A stretch of DNA of 61,794 nt from Lentisphaeria bacterium (GTDB lineage Bacteria; Verrucomicrobiota; Lentisphaeria; Victivallales; Victivallaceae), in contig JALEMG010000027.1 of assembly GCA_022768375.1 (NCBI GenBank), positions 1 through 61,794 of the forward strand, read 5' to 3'. The position numbers and the translations under genes are program-made. Below the pieces are notes generated by a model. That model was not told the origin of the DNA. It saw only the letters and a program-made list of their open reading frames with translations, and made no database searches. Shown piece by piece: positions 34,218-42,889 of this stretch (the first letter of the stretch is position 1; every line of letters begins with the position of its first letter).

Positions 34218-36389
34218 CTATTGCGCGTTTTTCCGGAGGAGGCGGCATAAGCGGGCGGCCAGATTGGAATACCGCGGCCGGATGCGGGCATCCCGGACCG
34301 CCAGTTCCACGGCCTTGCGCCCGCCGATGAGGATAAGCAATTTTTTCGCCCGGGTCATGCCGGTGTAGAGCAGATTGCGCCGGAGCATGACGAAGTGCTG
34401 ATTGAGCAGCGGCATCACCACCGCCGGAAACTCGCTGCCCTGCGATTTGTGAATGGTGACGGCATAGGCGGGATTGATCTGATCGGCCTCCTCGAAATGG
34501 TAGACGACCGCGCGGTCGTCGTCGAAAAGGGCGGTGAACTGTTTGGCGTCCCGGTCGATCCGGACGATCCGGCCGAGATCGCCGTTGAAGATGTTCTTGT
34601 CGTAGTTATTGGCGTTCTGCATGATCCGGTCGCCCTGCTTGAACACCGTCCCGCCGAACTGAAACTCCGGCAGGTCGCCCGCGCGCAGCCGCGCGGAGAG
34701 CCGGGCGTTCAGCGCCGCGGTACCGCATTCGCCCCGGTTCATGGGGGTAAGCACCTGGATGTCCTGCATGGGGTCGAAGTGAAACCTTTCCGGAATGCGT
34801 TCGACGACCAATGTTTCGATGAGGGATGCGACCCGCTCCGGATCATCCTGTTCGATCCAGTAGAAGTCCGCCAGTTTTCCCGGCCCGGCGGACGCCGGTT
34901 CGGGCGGCAGACCGGCATTGACCCGGTGGGCGTTGCGGATGATGGCGCTGTTCCCGGACTGGCGGAAGATCCGGGTCAGTTTGGTCACGCCGAAAAATCC
35001 GCTCTCCATCAGATCGGCCAGCACCCGGCCCGGCCCCACCGACGGCAACTGGTCGGCGTCGCCCACCAGCACCACCGAACAGCCGGGCGGGATCGCCTGA
35101 AACAACTGGCAGGCGAGAATGATGTCCAGCATGCTCGTCTCATCCACGATGATCAGTTCGCAGTTGAGGCGGTTGTTCTGATCGTAGTGGAACCGGGCGG
35201 TGGCGGGGTCGAACATCAGCATCCGGTGGATGGTTTTGGCCTCGGCGCCGCAACTCTCGCTCAACCGCTTGGCGGCGCGGCCGGTGGGCGCGGCCAAAAG
35301 GAACCGGACTTTGGCGGCTTTGGCCCGGCGGACGATCTCGCCCACCACGGTGGTCTTGCCGACACCGGGACCGCCGGTGATGATGTTCAGCGGCCGGGAA
35401 TAAAGGGCTTCCACCGCCTGGTGCTGCACCGGGTCCAGCACCAGTTCGGACGGCGCGGCGACCCGCCGGAGCCTCGGGCCGGGAAAATCCCGGGCGGCGG
35501 CCAGCGCGGCGATCACCTCCGGCAGCCGGGTCTCCGCCACGGCGGTGCGGGGGGTGTAGAAGCATCCGTCCAGACGGTAGAGCAGTTTCCGCTCCACCGC
35601 GCCGGCAAGTCCGGCGGCGGCGGCGGCCCCGTTCTGTCCGGTCAGCCGGACGCACTCCCGTACGAGTTCCTCCTCCGGGGCGCAGACGTGGCCCTCCCCG
35701 ATCATCGTGTTGAGCGCGTAGACGGCGGCGGCCTCCATCCGGGCCGGGGAATCGGGAGCGAATCCGAGGTTGCGGGCGATGGCGTCGGCTTTGAGAAATC
35801 CGATGCCGTCCACCTCCTCCGCCAGACGGTAGGGATTCCGGCGCACGGCGTCCGCCGCGCCGTCCCCGTAACGCTTGAAAAGCCTCGCGCAGTAGGCGGG
35901 AGTGACTCCGAGGCCTTCCAGAAAGATCCGCTCCTCCCGGCTCCGGGCGGATTCCTTCCAGATCTTCACGATCTGCGCCGCCTTCTTTTTGCCGATCTTG
36001 GGAACTTCCAGCAATCGTCCGGGGTAGAGGTCGAGGACTTTCAGCGTCTCATCCCCGAATTTCTCCACGATGGCGGCGGCGGTTTTGGGTCCGATGCCGT
36101 TCACCGTGTGCCGAAGGTAACGGATCACCCCGTCCCGGGTGGACGGCGGCACCGTGCGGCACTGTTCGACGCGGAACTGCAACCCGTATTCGGGATGTTT
36201 TTCATAGTACCCCTCCGCCTCGATGGTCTGCCCCGCCGCGGGACCGGGGATGTTCCCGGTGGCGGCCAGTTTCGTTCCGTCGGCGCAGCGCAGCGTGACC
36301 ACGGCGAACCCGTTGTCCGGGTTTTCGAAGCGGACGCTGAAAATTTCCGCCGTGAGTCGGGTGCGGGTGAGCAGTTGGATTTCGGGCAT
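34218..36389 (-). CDS. recD2: RecD2-type ATP-dependent DNA helicase
   Basis: This 723-aa SF1B helicase has an N-terminal OB-like domain and helix-hairpin-helix repeats (TVNGIGPKTAAAIVEKFG, VPKIGKKKAAQIV, VDGIGFLKADAIA) found in RecD2 but not RecD. The motor has Walker A GGPGVGKTTV, LAAPTGRAAKRL, the Walker B region IIVDETSMLD, GDADQLPSVGPG, and the C-terminal VTIHKSQGSEFPAV. RecD2 works without RecBC in DNA repair and replication. The start is at MPEIQLLT (36389); the frame is open further, but that stretch is promoter. The genes for HU and RecD2 are separate transcription units. Confidence 0.9.
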   Translation of the reverse strand: MPEIQLLTRTRLTAEIFSVRFENPDNGFAVVTLRCADGTKLAATGNIPGPAAGQTIEAEGYYEKHPEYGLQFRVEQCRTVPPSTRDGVIRYLRHTVNGIGPKTAAAIVEKFGDETLKVLDLYPGRLLEVPKIGKKKAAQIVKIWKESARSREERIFLEGLGVTPAYCARLFKRYGDGAADAVRRNPYRLAEEVDGIGFLKADAIARNLGFAPDSPARMEAAAVYALNTMIGEGHVCAPEEELVRECVRLTGQNGAAAAAGLAGAVERKLLYRLDGCFYTPRTAVAETRLPEVIAALAAARDFPGPRLRRVAAPSELVLDPVQHQAVEALYSRPLNIITGGPGVGKTTVVGEIVRRAKAAKVRFLLAAPTGRAAKRLSESCGAEAKTIHRMLMFDPATARFHYDQNNRLNCELIIVDETSMLDIILACQLFQAIPPGCSVVLVGDADQLPSVGPGRVLADLMESGFFGVTKLTRIFRQSGNSAIIRNAHRVNAGLPPEPASAGPGKLADFYWIEQDDPERVASLIETLVVERIPERFHFDPMQDIQVLTPMNRGECGTAALNARLSARLRAGDLPEFQFGGTVFKQGDRIMQNANNYDKNIFNGDLGRIVRIDRDAKQFTALFDDDRAVVYHFEEADQINPAYAVTIHKSQGSEFPAVVMPLLNQHFVMLRRNLLYTGMTRAKKLLILIGGRKAVELAVRDARIRPRYSNLAARLCRLLRKNAQ

Positions 36390-36428
36390 GACCGGTCTTT
36401 CCGTGCTGTTGACTGTTTCCGGAGAGAA

Positions 36429-36457
36429 AATATATATTGCAAACCCCGTTCCGTCAA
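36429..36457 (-). promoter_or_regulatory. Sigma-70-type promoter of recD2
   Basis: Minus strand: TTGACG (36457-36452), 17-bp spacer, TATATT (36434-36429), 40 bp upstream of the start. Confidence 0.8.
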
Positions 36458-36580
36458 GTTGCCGACCCGTCGTCCGGGCGGTCCGGTGCAAAAAATGTCG
36501 GCCGCGGGGCCTGTCTGCCCCCCCCGACAACGGCCCCGCTTCCGACTCCGCGATGCGGGGTGCTCCGTCGCGGGATGCGG

Positions 36581-36626
36581 TTGCAAATCGTCCCCGACGG
36601 TGCTATATTATTTGTTCGTAACAAAT
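36581..36626 (+). promoter_or_regulatory. hom promoter with inverted repeat at the transcription start
   Basis: TTGCAA (36581-36586), 17-bp spacer ending TGC, TATATT (36604-36609). Directly downstream, ATTTGTT-CGT-AACAAAT (36610-36626) is a perfect 7-bp inverted repeat covering the predicted start site. It is a candidate operator or 5' mRNA hairpin. Confidence 0.72.
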
Positions 36627-36665
36627 GAGGTCGATTTTACCCTGACTTGCGGAAAGGATGTCACT

Positions 36666-37958
36666 GTGAAGGAATACAAAGTCGGAATCATCGGATTCGG
36701 CACCGTCGGCGCCGGCACGGCGGAAAATCTGCTGCTCAACTGCGACTGCATCGCCAAGCGCACCGGGGTGCGCCCGAAACTGCACAAGATCGCGGACCTG
36801 GACATCAAAACGGATCGCGGCGTGAACGTGCCCTCCGGCGTGCTGACCACCGACGCCGCCGAAGTCATCCGCGAATGCGATATCGTGGTGGAACTGGTCG
36901 GCGGCACCACCGCGGCAAAAAAATTCATTCTCGACGCCCTCGCCGCCGGCAAGTCCGTCGTCACCGCCAACAAAGCCCTGCTGGCCCACCACGGCGAGGA
37001 ACTTTTCGCCGCCGCCGAAAAGAACGGCTGCGACCTCTTTTACGAGGCCAGCGTTGCCGGAGGGATCCCCATCATCAAATCCCTCCGCGAAGGCCTGGTC
37101 TCCAACCGCATCAGCCGCATCTACGGCATCATGAACGGCACCTGCAACTACATCCTCACCCGCATGGAGCGGGAGGGTTCGGACTTCGCCCCGGTGCTGG
37201 CCGACGCGCAGAAACTCGGGTATGCCGAAGCCAATCCGTCGCTGGACATCGACGGTTTCGACACCGCCCACAAGACGGCGATCCTCGCGGCGCTCGCCTA
37301 CGGCAAGTGGTTCGGGATCGACGCGGTCCATGTGGAAGGCATCCGGGAACTGGAACTGGCCGACATCGCCTGCGCCGAGGAACTGGGCTACCGGATCAAA
37401 CTGCTGGGCATCATCAAGTGCGATGACGGCGCGGTGCAGATGCGGGTCCATCCGACACTGATCCCCGCTTCCTCGCTGATGGCCGGCATCAACGACGTAT
37501 TCAACGGTGTGCAGGTGGAGGGCGATACCGTGGGCACCACGCTGTTCTACGGCCGGGGCGCCGGACGCAAGGCCACCGCCAGCGCGGTCGTCGCCGACAT
37601 CACCGACGCCGCGCTCAATCTGGCCCGCGACTGCCGACGGCGCATTCCCTGCTTCGTCGAGGGGGCGCAGTTCCGAAGCCAACTGGCCATGGACGACATC
37701 GTCAGCCGCTACTATCTGCGGCTCAAGGTGAAAGACTGCGCCGGAGTCATCGCTTCGATCACGCAGGTCCTCGCGTCCCGTTCCATCAACATCTCCAGTT
37801 TGATCCAGCACGAGAACCGGGACAACGACGGTTCGGTGTCGCTGGTGATGCTGACCCACCCGGCCCGGGAAAAGGAGATTCGCGCCGCGCTCTCCGAGAT
37901 CGCGGTGCTTTCGTTCAACAGTTCGCCGGTCCGGCTGCTGAGAATCGAGGATCTGTGA
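36666..37958 (+). CDS. hom: Homoserine dehydrogenase (GTG start)
   Basis: This 430-aa NAD(P)-dependent enzyme makes homoserine from aspartate semialdehyde for Thr/Met synthesis. The N-terminal Rossmann motif is VGIIGFGTVGAGTAENL. Then come LVGGTTAAKKFILDALAAGKS-like and VTANKALLAHHG, the catalytic region EASVAGGIPIIKSLREGL, YGIMNGTCNYILT and the lysine segment. A C-terminal ACT domain (KDCAGVIASITQVLASRSINI) suggests feedback control. The start is GTG 36666, preceded by GGAAAGGA. The aspartokinase gene follows one base after the stop. Confidence 0.93.
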   Translation: MKEYKVGIIGFGTVGAGTAENLLLNCDCIAKRTGVRPKLHKIADLDIKTDRGVNVPSGVLTTDAAEVIRECDIVVELVGGTTAAKKFILDALAAGKSVVTANKALLAHHGEELFAAAEKNGCDLFYEASVAGGIPIIKSLREGLVSNRISRIYGIMNGTCNYILTRMEREGSDFAPVLADAQKLGYAEANPSLDIDGFDTAHKTAILAALAYGKWFGIDAVHVEGIRELELADIACAEELGYRIKLLGIIKCDDGAVQMRVHPTLIPASSLMAGINDVFNGVQVEGDTVGTTLFYGRGAGRKATASAVVADITDAALNLARDCRRRIPCFVEGAQFRSQLAMDDIVSRYYLRLKVKDCAGVIASITQVLASRSINISSLIQHENRDNDGSVSLVMLTHPAREKEIRAALSEIAVLSFNSSPVRLLRIEDL

Positions 37959-37959
37959 C

Positions 37960-39381
37960 ATGGCCCGCGGAATCCATACGGTAGAGAAGATCGGCGGGAC
38001 CAGCATGACCCGCTTCGGGGAGTTGATGCGCAACATCCTCATCGGCTCCCGCAGGGGGCCGGAGTTGTACAACCGCATCTTCGTGGTCTCCGCCTACGGC
38101 GGCGTCACCAACTGGCTGCTGGAGGATAAGAAAACCGGCGAACCGGGCATCTACGGTCACTTCGCCGCCGGAGACAACCGGGCATGGCAGGAAAAACTTG
38201 AGGCGACCCGCGCCAAAATGATCGACCTCAATCATTCCTTCGCGGACTTGAAGTTGGACCTCGCCGGCGCCGACGCTTTCGTCAACGAGAGAATGAACGG
38301 GATCAAAAACTGTCTGCTCCATCTGATGCAGTTGCGCAGTTTCGGCCATTTCCAGCCGGGAAACTACCTGCCCGCCGCGCGGGAACTGCTCAGTTCCGTG
38401 GGCGAAGCCCACAGCGCATTCAACTCCACGCTCATCCTCAAGGAACACGGCGTGAACGCCGTTTTCGTGGACCTCTCCGGCTGGAAGGATCAGGAGACCG
38501 GCACGATGGAGGAGACCATCGCCCAGCACCTCGAAGGCCTTGATTTCAGCGCCTGCATGCCCATCGTCACCGGCTACGCCAAGTGCGCCGAGGGCGTGAT
38601 GGCCAAATTCGACCGGGGGTACAGCGAGATCACGTTCAGCAAGATCGCCGTCGTGACCGAAGCCCGGGAGGGGATCATCCACAAGGAGTTCCACCTCTCC
38701 ACCGGCGACCCGAAACTCATCGGCGTGGACAAGGTCCGCACCATCGGACACACCAGTTTCGACATCGCCGACCAGTTGGCCGACATGGCCATGGAGGCGA
38801 TCCACCCCAGGGCCTCCAAGGAAATGGAACGCCACGGCATCGCCATCCGGGTGGACAATGCGTTCGACCCCGGCCACCCCGGGACCCTCATCAGTGAGGA
38901 TTTCGTCTCGCCGTACCCGAAAGTGGATATGATCTGCGGCCGCAAGGATATCGTGGCCATTGAGATTTTCGATACGGAGATGGTCGGAGCCAGCGGCTAC
39001 GATTATCAGGTATTGGAGAGTTTCGCCCGCAACAAGGTAAGTTACATCGCCAAAAATACCAACGCCAACACCATCACCCATTACGTTTCCGAGCGGTGCA
39101 AGGGTCTGGAACGGTGCCTGACCGAATTGCGCGAAACTTTCCCCGGAGCCAAAATATCCACCCGGGAAGTCGCCATCATCGCGGTCATCGGCAGCAATAT
39201 GAAAATTCCGGGATTCCTCTCCCGCGCCGCCAGCGCTCTGGCCGGAGCCGGGATCAACATCCTGGCGCTGGACCAGTGCATGCGGCAGGTGAATATGCAG
39301 TTCATCATCGAACGGGAACACTTCGCCGCCGCACAGCGGGCCCTCCACGCGGAACTGGTGGAGAAACAGCCCGCCAACTGA
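37960..39381 (+). CDS. Divergent aspartate kinase (Ask_Ect-like)
   Basis: This 473-aa protein has an amino-acid kinase fold with the N-terminal HTVEKIGGTSMTRF in place of the common KFGGTSV. It also has IFVVSAYGGVTNWLL, VTGYAKCAEGVMAKFDRGYSEI (the RGGSD-like site reads RGYSE), and two C-terminal ACT repeats (one being IPGFLSRAASALAGAGINIL). The first step of the aspartate pathway is the obvious role beside hom. From memory, the variant motifs recall the aspartokinase group associated with ectoine clusters, but no ect genes are here. The start is two bases after the hom stop, so the two are co-transcribed. Confidence 0.78.
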   Translation: MARGIHTVEKIGGTSMTRFGELMRNILIGSRRGPELYNRIFVVSAYGGVTNWLLEDKKTGEPGIYGHFAAGDNRAWQEKLEATRAKMIDLNHSFADLKLDLAGADAFVNERMNGIKNCLLHLMQLRSFGHFQPGNYLPAARELLSSVGEAHSAFNSTLILKEHGVNAVFVDLSGWKDQETGTMEETIAQHLEGLDFSACMPIVTGYAKCAEGVMAKFDRGYSEITFSKIAVVTEAREGIIHKEFHLSTGDPKLIGVDKVRTIGHTSFDIADQLADMAMEAIHPRASKEMERHGIAIRVDNAFDPGHPGTLISEDFVSPYPKVDMICGRKDIVAIEIFDTEMVGASGYDYQVLESFARNKVSYIAKNTNANTITHYVSERCKGLERCLTELRETFPGAKISTREVAIIAVIGSNMKIPGFLSRAASALAGAGINILALDQCMRQVNMQFIIEREHFAAAQRALHAELVEKQPAN

Positions 39382-39490
39382 CCGCACTTGCCGCGGAAAA
39401 GCGGGAAAAGTTTTCACAGATTTGGCCGCGATTTTCCCGGAGCCGTCCTCCGCAGATCGCCGAAAAACGCCCCGCCCGCGCCGTGACCGT

Positions 39491-40918
39491 TCAAAAGTGT
39501 TTTCGGCGCAGACTGGAAGCGGGTATCCGCATACTTTCGCGGTATTTGGCCACGGTGCGGCGGGCGACGGACAGACCGGATCGTTTCAGCAGTCCGGCCA
39601 GCGCGTCGTCGGAAAGGGGTGCGGCGGGGTCCTCCGCGGCGATGGCCCGGCGAATCTGTTCCTTCACCGCCTGCGCCGCCACCTCGGACCCGTTTTCGGA
39701 GTGATAGCCGCCGGAGAAAAAGAACCGCAGCGGGAACATGCCCTGCGGCGTGGCGGCGAACTTCTCCGCGACCGCGCGGCTGACGGTGCTTTCGCTCAGA
39801 TCGAGTTGCGCGGCGGTCTGCTTCATGGTCATGGGTTTGAGTTCGCGGACGCCGCGATCGAGGAAGTCGCGCTGTTCGGCGATGATGACGTCGCCGATCC
39901 GCTTCAGGGTGCTTTCCCGCAATGTCATCGCCTGCACGAATTCCCGGGCCCGGTTGATTTTTTCCGTGAGATAGGCCCTGTCTTCCCCGGAGAGGTCGGG
40001 CCGCTCCAGCAGTTTTTCGTAGAGCGGTGAAACCGCCACCCGGGAACGGAATTCCCGGCGCACCACGGTGCGGTAACCGCCGTCCTCCGTCCGCACGATC
40101 TCGATGTCCGGCAGGACGGCCGCGACCTCCGGACGCCGTTCCCGGCCGGGGGCGGGGTCGAGGGTGCGCAGTAATTTGAGCATCTCCTCCAGTTCCGCCG
40201 GGGAGACGTCCAGTTTGGCGCACAGCGCGGGGAGCCGGTTCTTTTCCAGATCCTCCCGGCCCTCGGTCAGCAGTTTTGCCAGAACCGGCGTCAGTTGGCC
40301 GCGCCGTTCCAGTTGAAGTTTCAGCGATTCACTCACGTCCCGGGCGGCGACGCCCGCCGGAGCAATGTTCTGAACCAGGCGCAGTGCCGCCAGCACGTCG
40401 TCCATATCGGCGTCGCTGGCCATGGCGATGTCCGCCAGATTGCTGGCGACCAGACCGTCGTCGTTCAGCGCGGAGATGATCTCCACCGCCGGAGGGAAAA
40501 GTTTTTCCGGGCAGTTGGCGCAGTTCAATTCCGCCAGCAGCATCGTCTTGAGCGACGGCGGCGGCGCCGGGGAATTGCCGAGCGGGTCCGCCGCCGCGTC
40601 ATCCCGCTCCGCTCCGCCGGACGGGGCGGAACCGGGCAGGGGCAGTTCGTCCGCCCACTCGTCGGCGCAGGCGGCGTTGCGTTCGTAATCGTTCTCGTCC
40701 TCCGCGTCTCCGGGACGCCCCTCCTCCGGCAGATCTCCCGCGCTCTCCGGCGGGACCTCCTCCAACACCGGATTCACCGCGAACTCCTGAGCCAGTTTCG
40801 TCTCCAGCGCGGCCAGCGGCAGCGCGAGGATCTCCAGCGAATGCCGCTGGACCGGAGACAACTGCTGACGCTGTTCCAGTTTTCCGGTCAGGACCGGAGT
40901 TAATTCCGCGGCGGACAT
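39491..40918 (-). CDS. rpoN: RNA polymerase sigma-54 factor
   Basis: This 475-aa alternative sigma factor has the Gln-rich activator-interacting region I (LTPVLTGKLEQRQQLSPVQRHSL). An acidic region II is rich in Asp and Glu. The core-binding and DNA-binding region follows, and the RpoN box ARRTVAKYRE is near the C-terminus. Genes it controls need AAA+ activators; none is encoded in this window. It is monocistronic on the minus strand and divergent from the MBL-fold gene. Confidence 0.95.
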   Translation of the reverse strand: MSAAELTPVLTGKLEQRQQLSPVQRHSLEILALPLAALETKLAQEFAVNPVLEEVPPESAGDLPEEGRPGDAEDENDYERNAACADEWADELPLPGSAPSGGAERDDAAADPLGNSPAPPPSLKTMLLAELNCANCPEKLFPPAVEIISALNDDGLVASNLADIAMASDADMDDVLAALRLVQNIAPAGVAARDVSESLKLQLERRGQLTPVLAKLLTEGREDLEKNRLPALCAKLDVSPAELEEMLKLLRTLDPAPGRERRPEVAAVLPDIEIVRTEDGGYRTVVRREFRSRVAVSPLYEKLLERPDLSGEDRAYLTEKINRAREFVQAMTLRESTLKRIGDVIIAEQRDFLDRGVRELKPMTMKQTAAQLDLSESTVSRAVAEKFAATPQGMFPLRFFFSGGYHSENGSEVAAQAVKEQIRRAIAAEDPAAPLSDDALAGLLKRSGLSVARRTVAKYRESMRIPASSLRRKHF

Positions 40919-40966
40919 GGTGATCGTGCTCCTCGATTTTTTCCGGGGAAAACTCCGGAAACGGAT

Positions 40967-40995
40967 TTGACTTTGCCCGGTATAGAATTTAAATT
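40967..40995 (+). promoter_or_regulatory. Probable promoter of the MBL-fold gene
   Basis: TTGACT (40967-40972), 17-bp spacer, TAAATT (40990-40995), 59 bp before the start. Confidence 0.6.
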
Positions 40996-41054
40996 ATGAA
41001 ACGGGTTTTTTCCAGTCGCGGACGGAAATTTTTACGGTTTTATTTCAAGATCAC

Positions 41055-41846
41055 ATGGCGGACGGCGAAGTTTTTTTCATTTCTCTGGGCAGCGGCAGCG
41101 AGGGCAACAGTTTCTTTCTCGATACGCCCCGCGGCGCGCTGCTGATCGATCAGGGGTTTTCCCGCCGGGAACTGCTGGCCCGGATGAAGCGGGCCGGATG
41201 CGACCCCTCCCGGCTGCGCGGCGCGCTGCTCACCCACGAACACAGCGACCATGCCAAAGGCGCCCGGGTCTTCTGCGACGCGCTCCGGCTGCCGCTCTAT
41301 ACCTCCATCGGCACCGCGACCCGGCTGGCCCGCCGGAACAATCTGCCGAAACTCGTGCGGACTTTCGAGCCGGGAGCCGCTTTCGACGTGGCCGGAGTGG
41401 AAATTTCCTCCTTTGCGCTGCCTCACGACGTGGACACGGTGGGATTTCACATCACCTGCGACAACGTCTCCGTCGGCATCGCCACCGATCTGGGGTGCGC
41501 CGGGGAAAGCGTCCGCCGCCAACTGGCCAACTGCAACGCGCTGGTCATCGAAAGCAACTACGACCGGGAAATGCTGATGAATTCCGACCGCACACTGGAG
41601 TTGAAGCGGCGCATCTGCGGATTCCGGGGCCATCTGGACAATGCCTACACCGCCGAACTGCTGGCGGAACTGCTGGGAGAGGAGACCGGACTGCTCCTGC
41701 TGGCCCACGTCAGCCGGGAGTGCAACGACCCGGAACTGCTGCGGACCGTCTGCCGGGAGAAACTGCGCGAACTCCACCGGGACGACCTGCGGTTCGACAT
41801 TCTGAGACAGGACGAACCTTCGGCGCGTTTCACCGTCCGCGCCTGA
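41055..41846 (+). CDS. MBL-fold metallo-hydrolase (YycJ/WalJ-like)
   Basis: This 263-aa metallo-beta-lactamase-fold protein has the metal-binding LLTHEHSDHAKGARVF, the N-terminal SLGSGSEGNSFFL, and downstream His/Asp ligands in SFALPHDVDTVGF and IATDLGCAGE, plus LLAHVSRECND. Pattern and length match the YycJ/WalJ group, proposed nucleases or phosphodiesterases linked to DNA or cell-wall coordination. The substrate is unproven. It is transcribed alone. The next gene lies 319 bp downstream behind a strong hairpin. Confidence 0.82.
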   Translation: MADGEVFFISLGSGSEGNSFFLDTPRGALLIDQGFSRRELLARMKRAGCDPSRLRGALLTHEHSDHAKGARVFCDALRLPLYTSIGTATRLARRNNLPKLVRTFEPGAAFDVAGVEISSFALPHDVDTVGFHITCDNVSVGIATDLGCAGESVRRQLANCNALVIESNYDREMLMNSDRTLELKRRICGFRGHLDNAYTAELLAELLGEETGLLLLAHVSRECNDPELLRTVCREKLRELHRDDLRFDILRQDEPSARFTVRA

Positions 41847-42000
41847 TTTTCCCGTATTCCGGGCCCGCTTCCCTTCATCGGCAAAAGCGAGTTTCCCTCC
41901 GATCGACTCCGATGGGAAACACCGACACAACATGACCGGAGATCCAACAGGGCCTAAGTAAAGTCACTCCGGAGAACTTCCGAGCATCCTCCCCCGCGTA

Positions 42001-42040
42001 AAAAACTCCGACATCTCTTTCGGGACATGCCGGAGTTTTT
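42001..42040. terminator. Hairpin, probable bidirectional terminator
   Basis: AAAAACTCCG (42001-42010) and CGGAGTTTTT (42031-42040) form a 10-bp inverted repeat with A and T tracts on the two sides. The 41847-42165 gap otherwise holds only the NifU-like promoter. Confidence 0.75.
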
Positions 42041-42081
42041 GGTCCTTCGGGAAAAAATCGAATTTTTCCAGGGGACAGGGG

Positions 42082-42110
42082 GTGAAAATGCCGCGTTGAA
42101 GTGCTATATT
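42082..42110 (+). promoter_or_regulatory. Promoter of the NifU-like/GGGtGRT genes
   Basis: A weak -35 (GTGAAA, 42082-42087), 17-bp spacer ending TGC, TATATT (42105-42110). The extended -10 probably compensates. Confidence 0.68.
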
Positions 42111-42165
42111 ATAGGAGTTTATTGTGTGTTTCTGGTCAACCCCAACCATGGATGGAGAAACAAAA

Positions 42166-42870
42166 ATGAGTTGTCCGTATCAGTGCTCGCATGAAGTCGA
42201 GCAGATGTGCCGCGTCGCCAAAGGCGTCAAACACGGCCCGGCGCCCATTCCCGAGGAGGGTAAATGGGTCAAATCCAAACAGATTTCCGACATTTCCGGC
42301 CTGACCCACGGCATCGGCTGGTGCGCTCCCCAGCAGGGCTGCTGCAAACTGACGCTCAACGTCAAGGACGGCATCATTCAGGAGGCTTTGGTCGAGACTC
42401 TCGGCTGCTCCGGCATGACCCACAGCGCCGCGATGGCGTCGGAGATTTTGCCCGGCAAAACGATTCTCGAGGCGTTGAACAGCGACCTCGTCTGCGACGC
42501 CATCAACGTCGCCATGCGGGAACTCTTTAAGCAGATCGTCTACGGCCGCACCCAGACCGCGTTCAGCGAAAACGGCCTGCCCATCGGCGCCGGACTGGAA
42601 GACCTGGGCAAAGGTCTGCGTTCGCAGGTCGGCACCATGTTCTCCACCGCGGAGAAAGGCCCCCGCTATCTGGAAATGGCCGAAGGCTACGTCCTCAAGA
42701 TCGGTCTGGACGCCAATGACGAGATCATCGGCTACCAGTTCGTCCACCTCGGCAAAATGATGGAAGCCATCCGCAACGGCGTCTGCCCCGGCGATGCCTA
42801 CGAAAAGAACGTCAAGACCTACGGCCGCTTCGACGAGGCCGTGAAGACCATTGATCCGCGCAAGGAATAA
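42166..42870 (+). CDS. NifU/IscU-like iron-sulfur scaffold protein
   Basis: This 234-aa protein is rich in conserved Cys: residues 3, 7 and 15 near the N-terminus (MSCPYQCSHEVEQMCRVA), 53, 59 and 60 in GWCAPQQGCCKLTL, 81 in ETLGCSGMTHSAAM, and 110. The central part follows the NifU/IscU N-terminal fold (DGIIQEALVETLGCSG, ILPGKTILEALN). It is longer than IscU and has an extra C-terminal domain. The start at 42166 has GGAG eight bases upstream. Genes of this type are repeatedly found beside GGGtGRT proteins, as here. The client of the presumed Fe-S cluster is unknown; the next gene's product is the best candidate. Confidence 0.75.
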   Translation: MSCPYQCSHEVEQMCRVAKGVKHGPAPIPEEGKWVKSKQISDISGLTHGIGWCAPQQGCCKLTLNVKDGIIQEALVETLGCSGMTHSAAMASEILPGKTILEALNSDLVCDAINVAMRELFKQIVYGRTQTAFSENGLPIGAGLEDLGKGLRSQVGTMFSTAEKGPRYLEMAEGYVLKIGLDANDEIIGYQFVHLGKMMEAIRNGVCPGDAYEKNVKTYGRFDEAVKTIDPRKE

Positions 42871-42889
42871 TTGGAAGGAGTTCACCATC

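Noticed and set aside
34395-36660. Plus-strand frame open through the whole recD2 region and continuous with hom
   Set aside because: The part upstream of 36666 is antisense to clear RecD2 motifs. hom starts at the GTG with a ribosome-binding site after a well-formed promoter.
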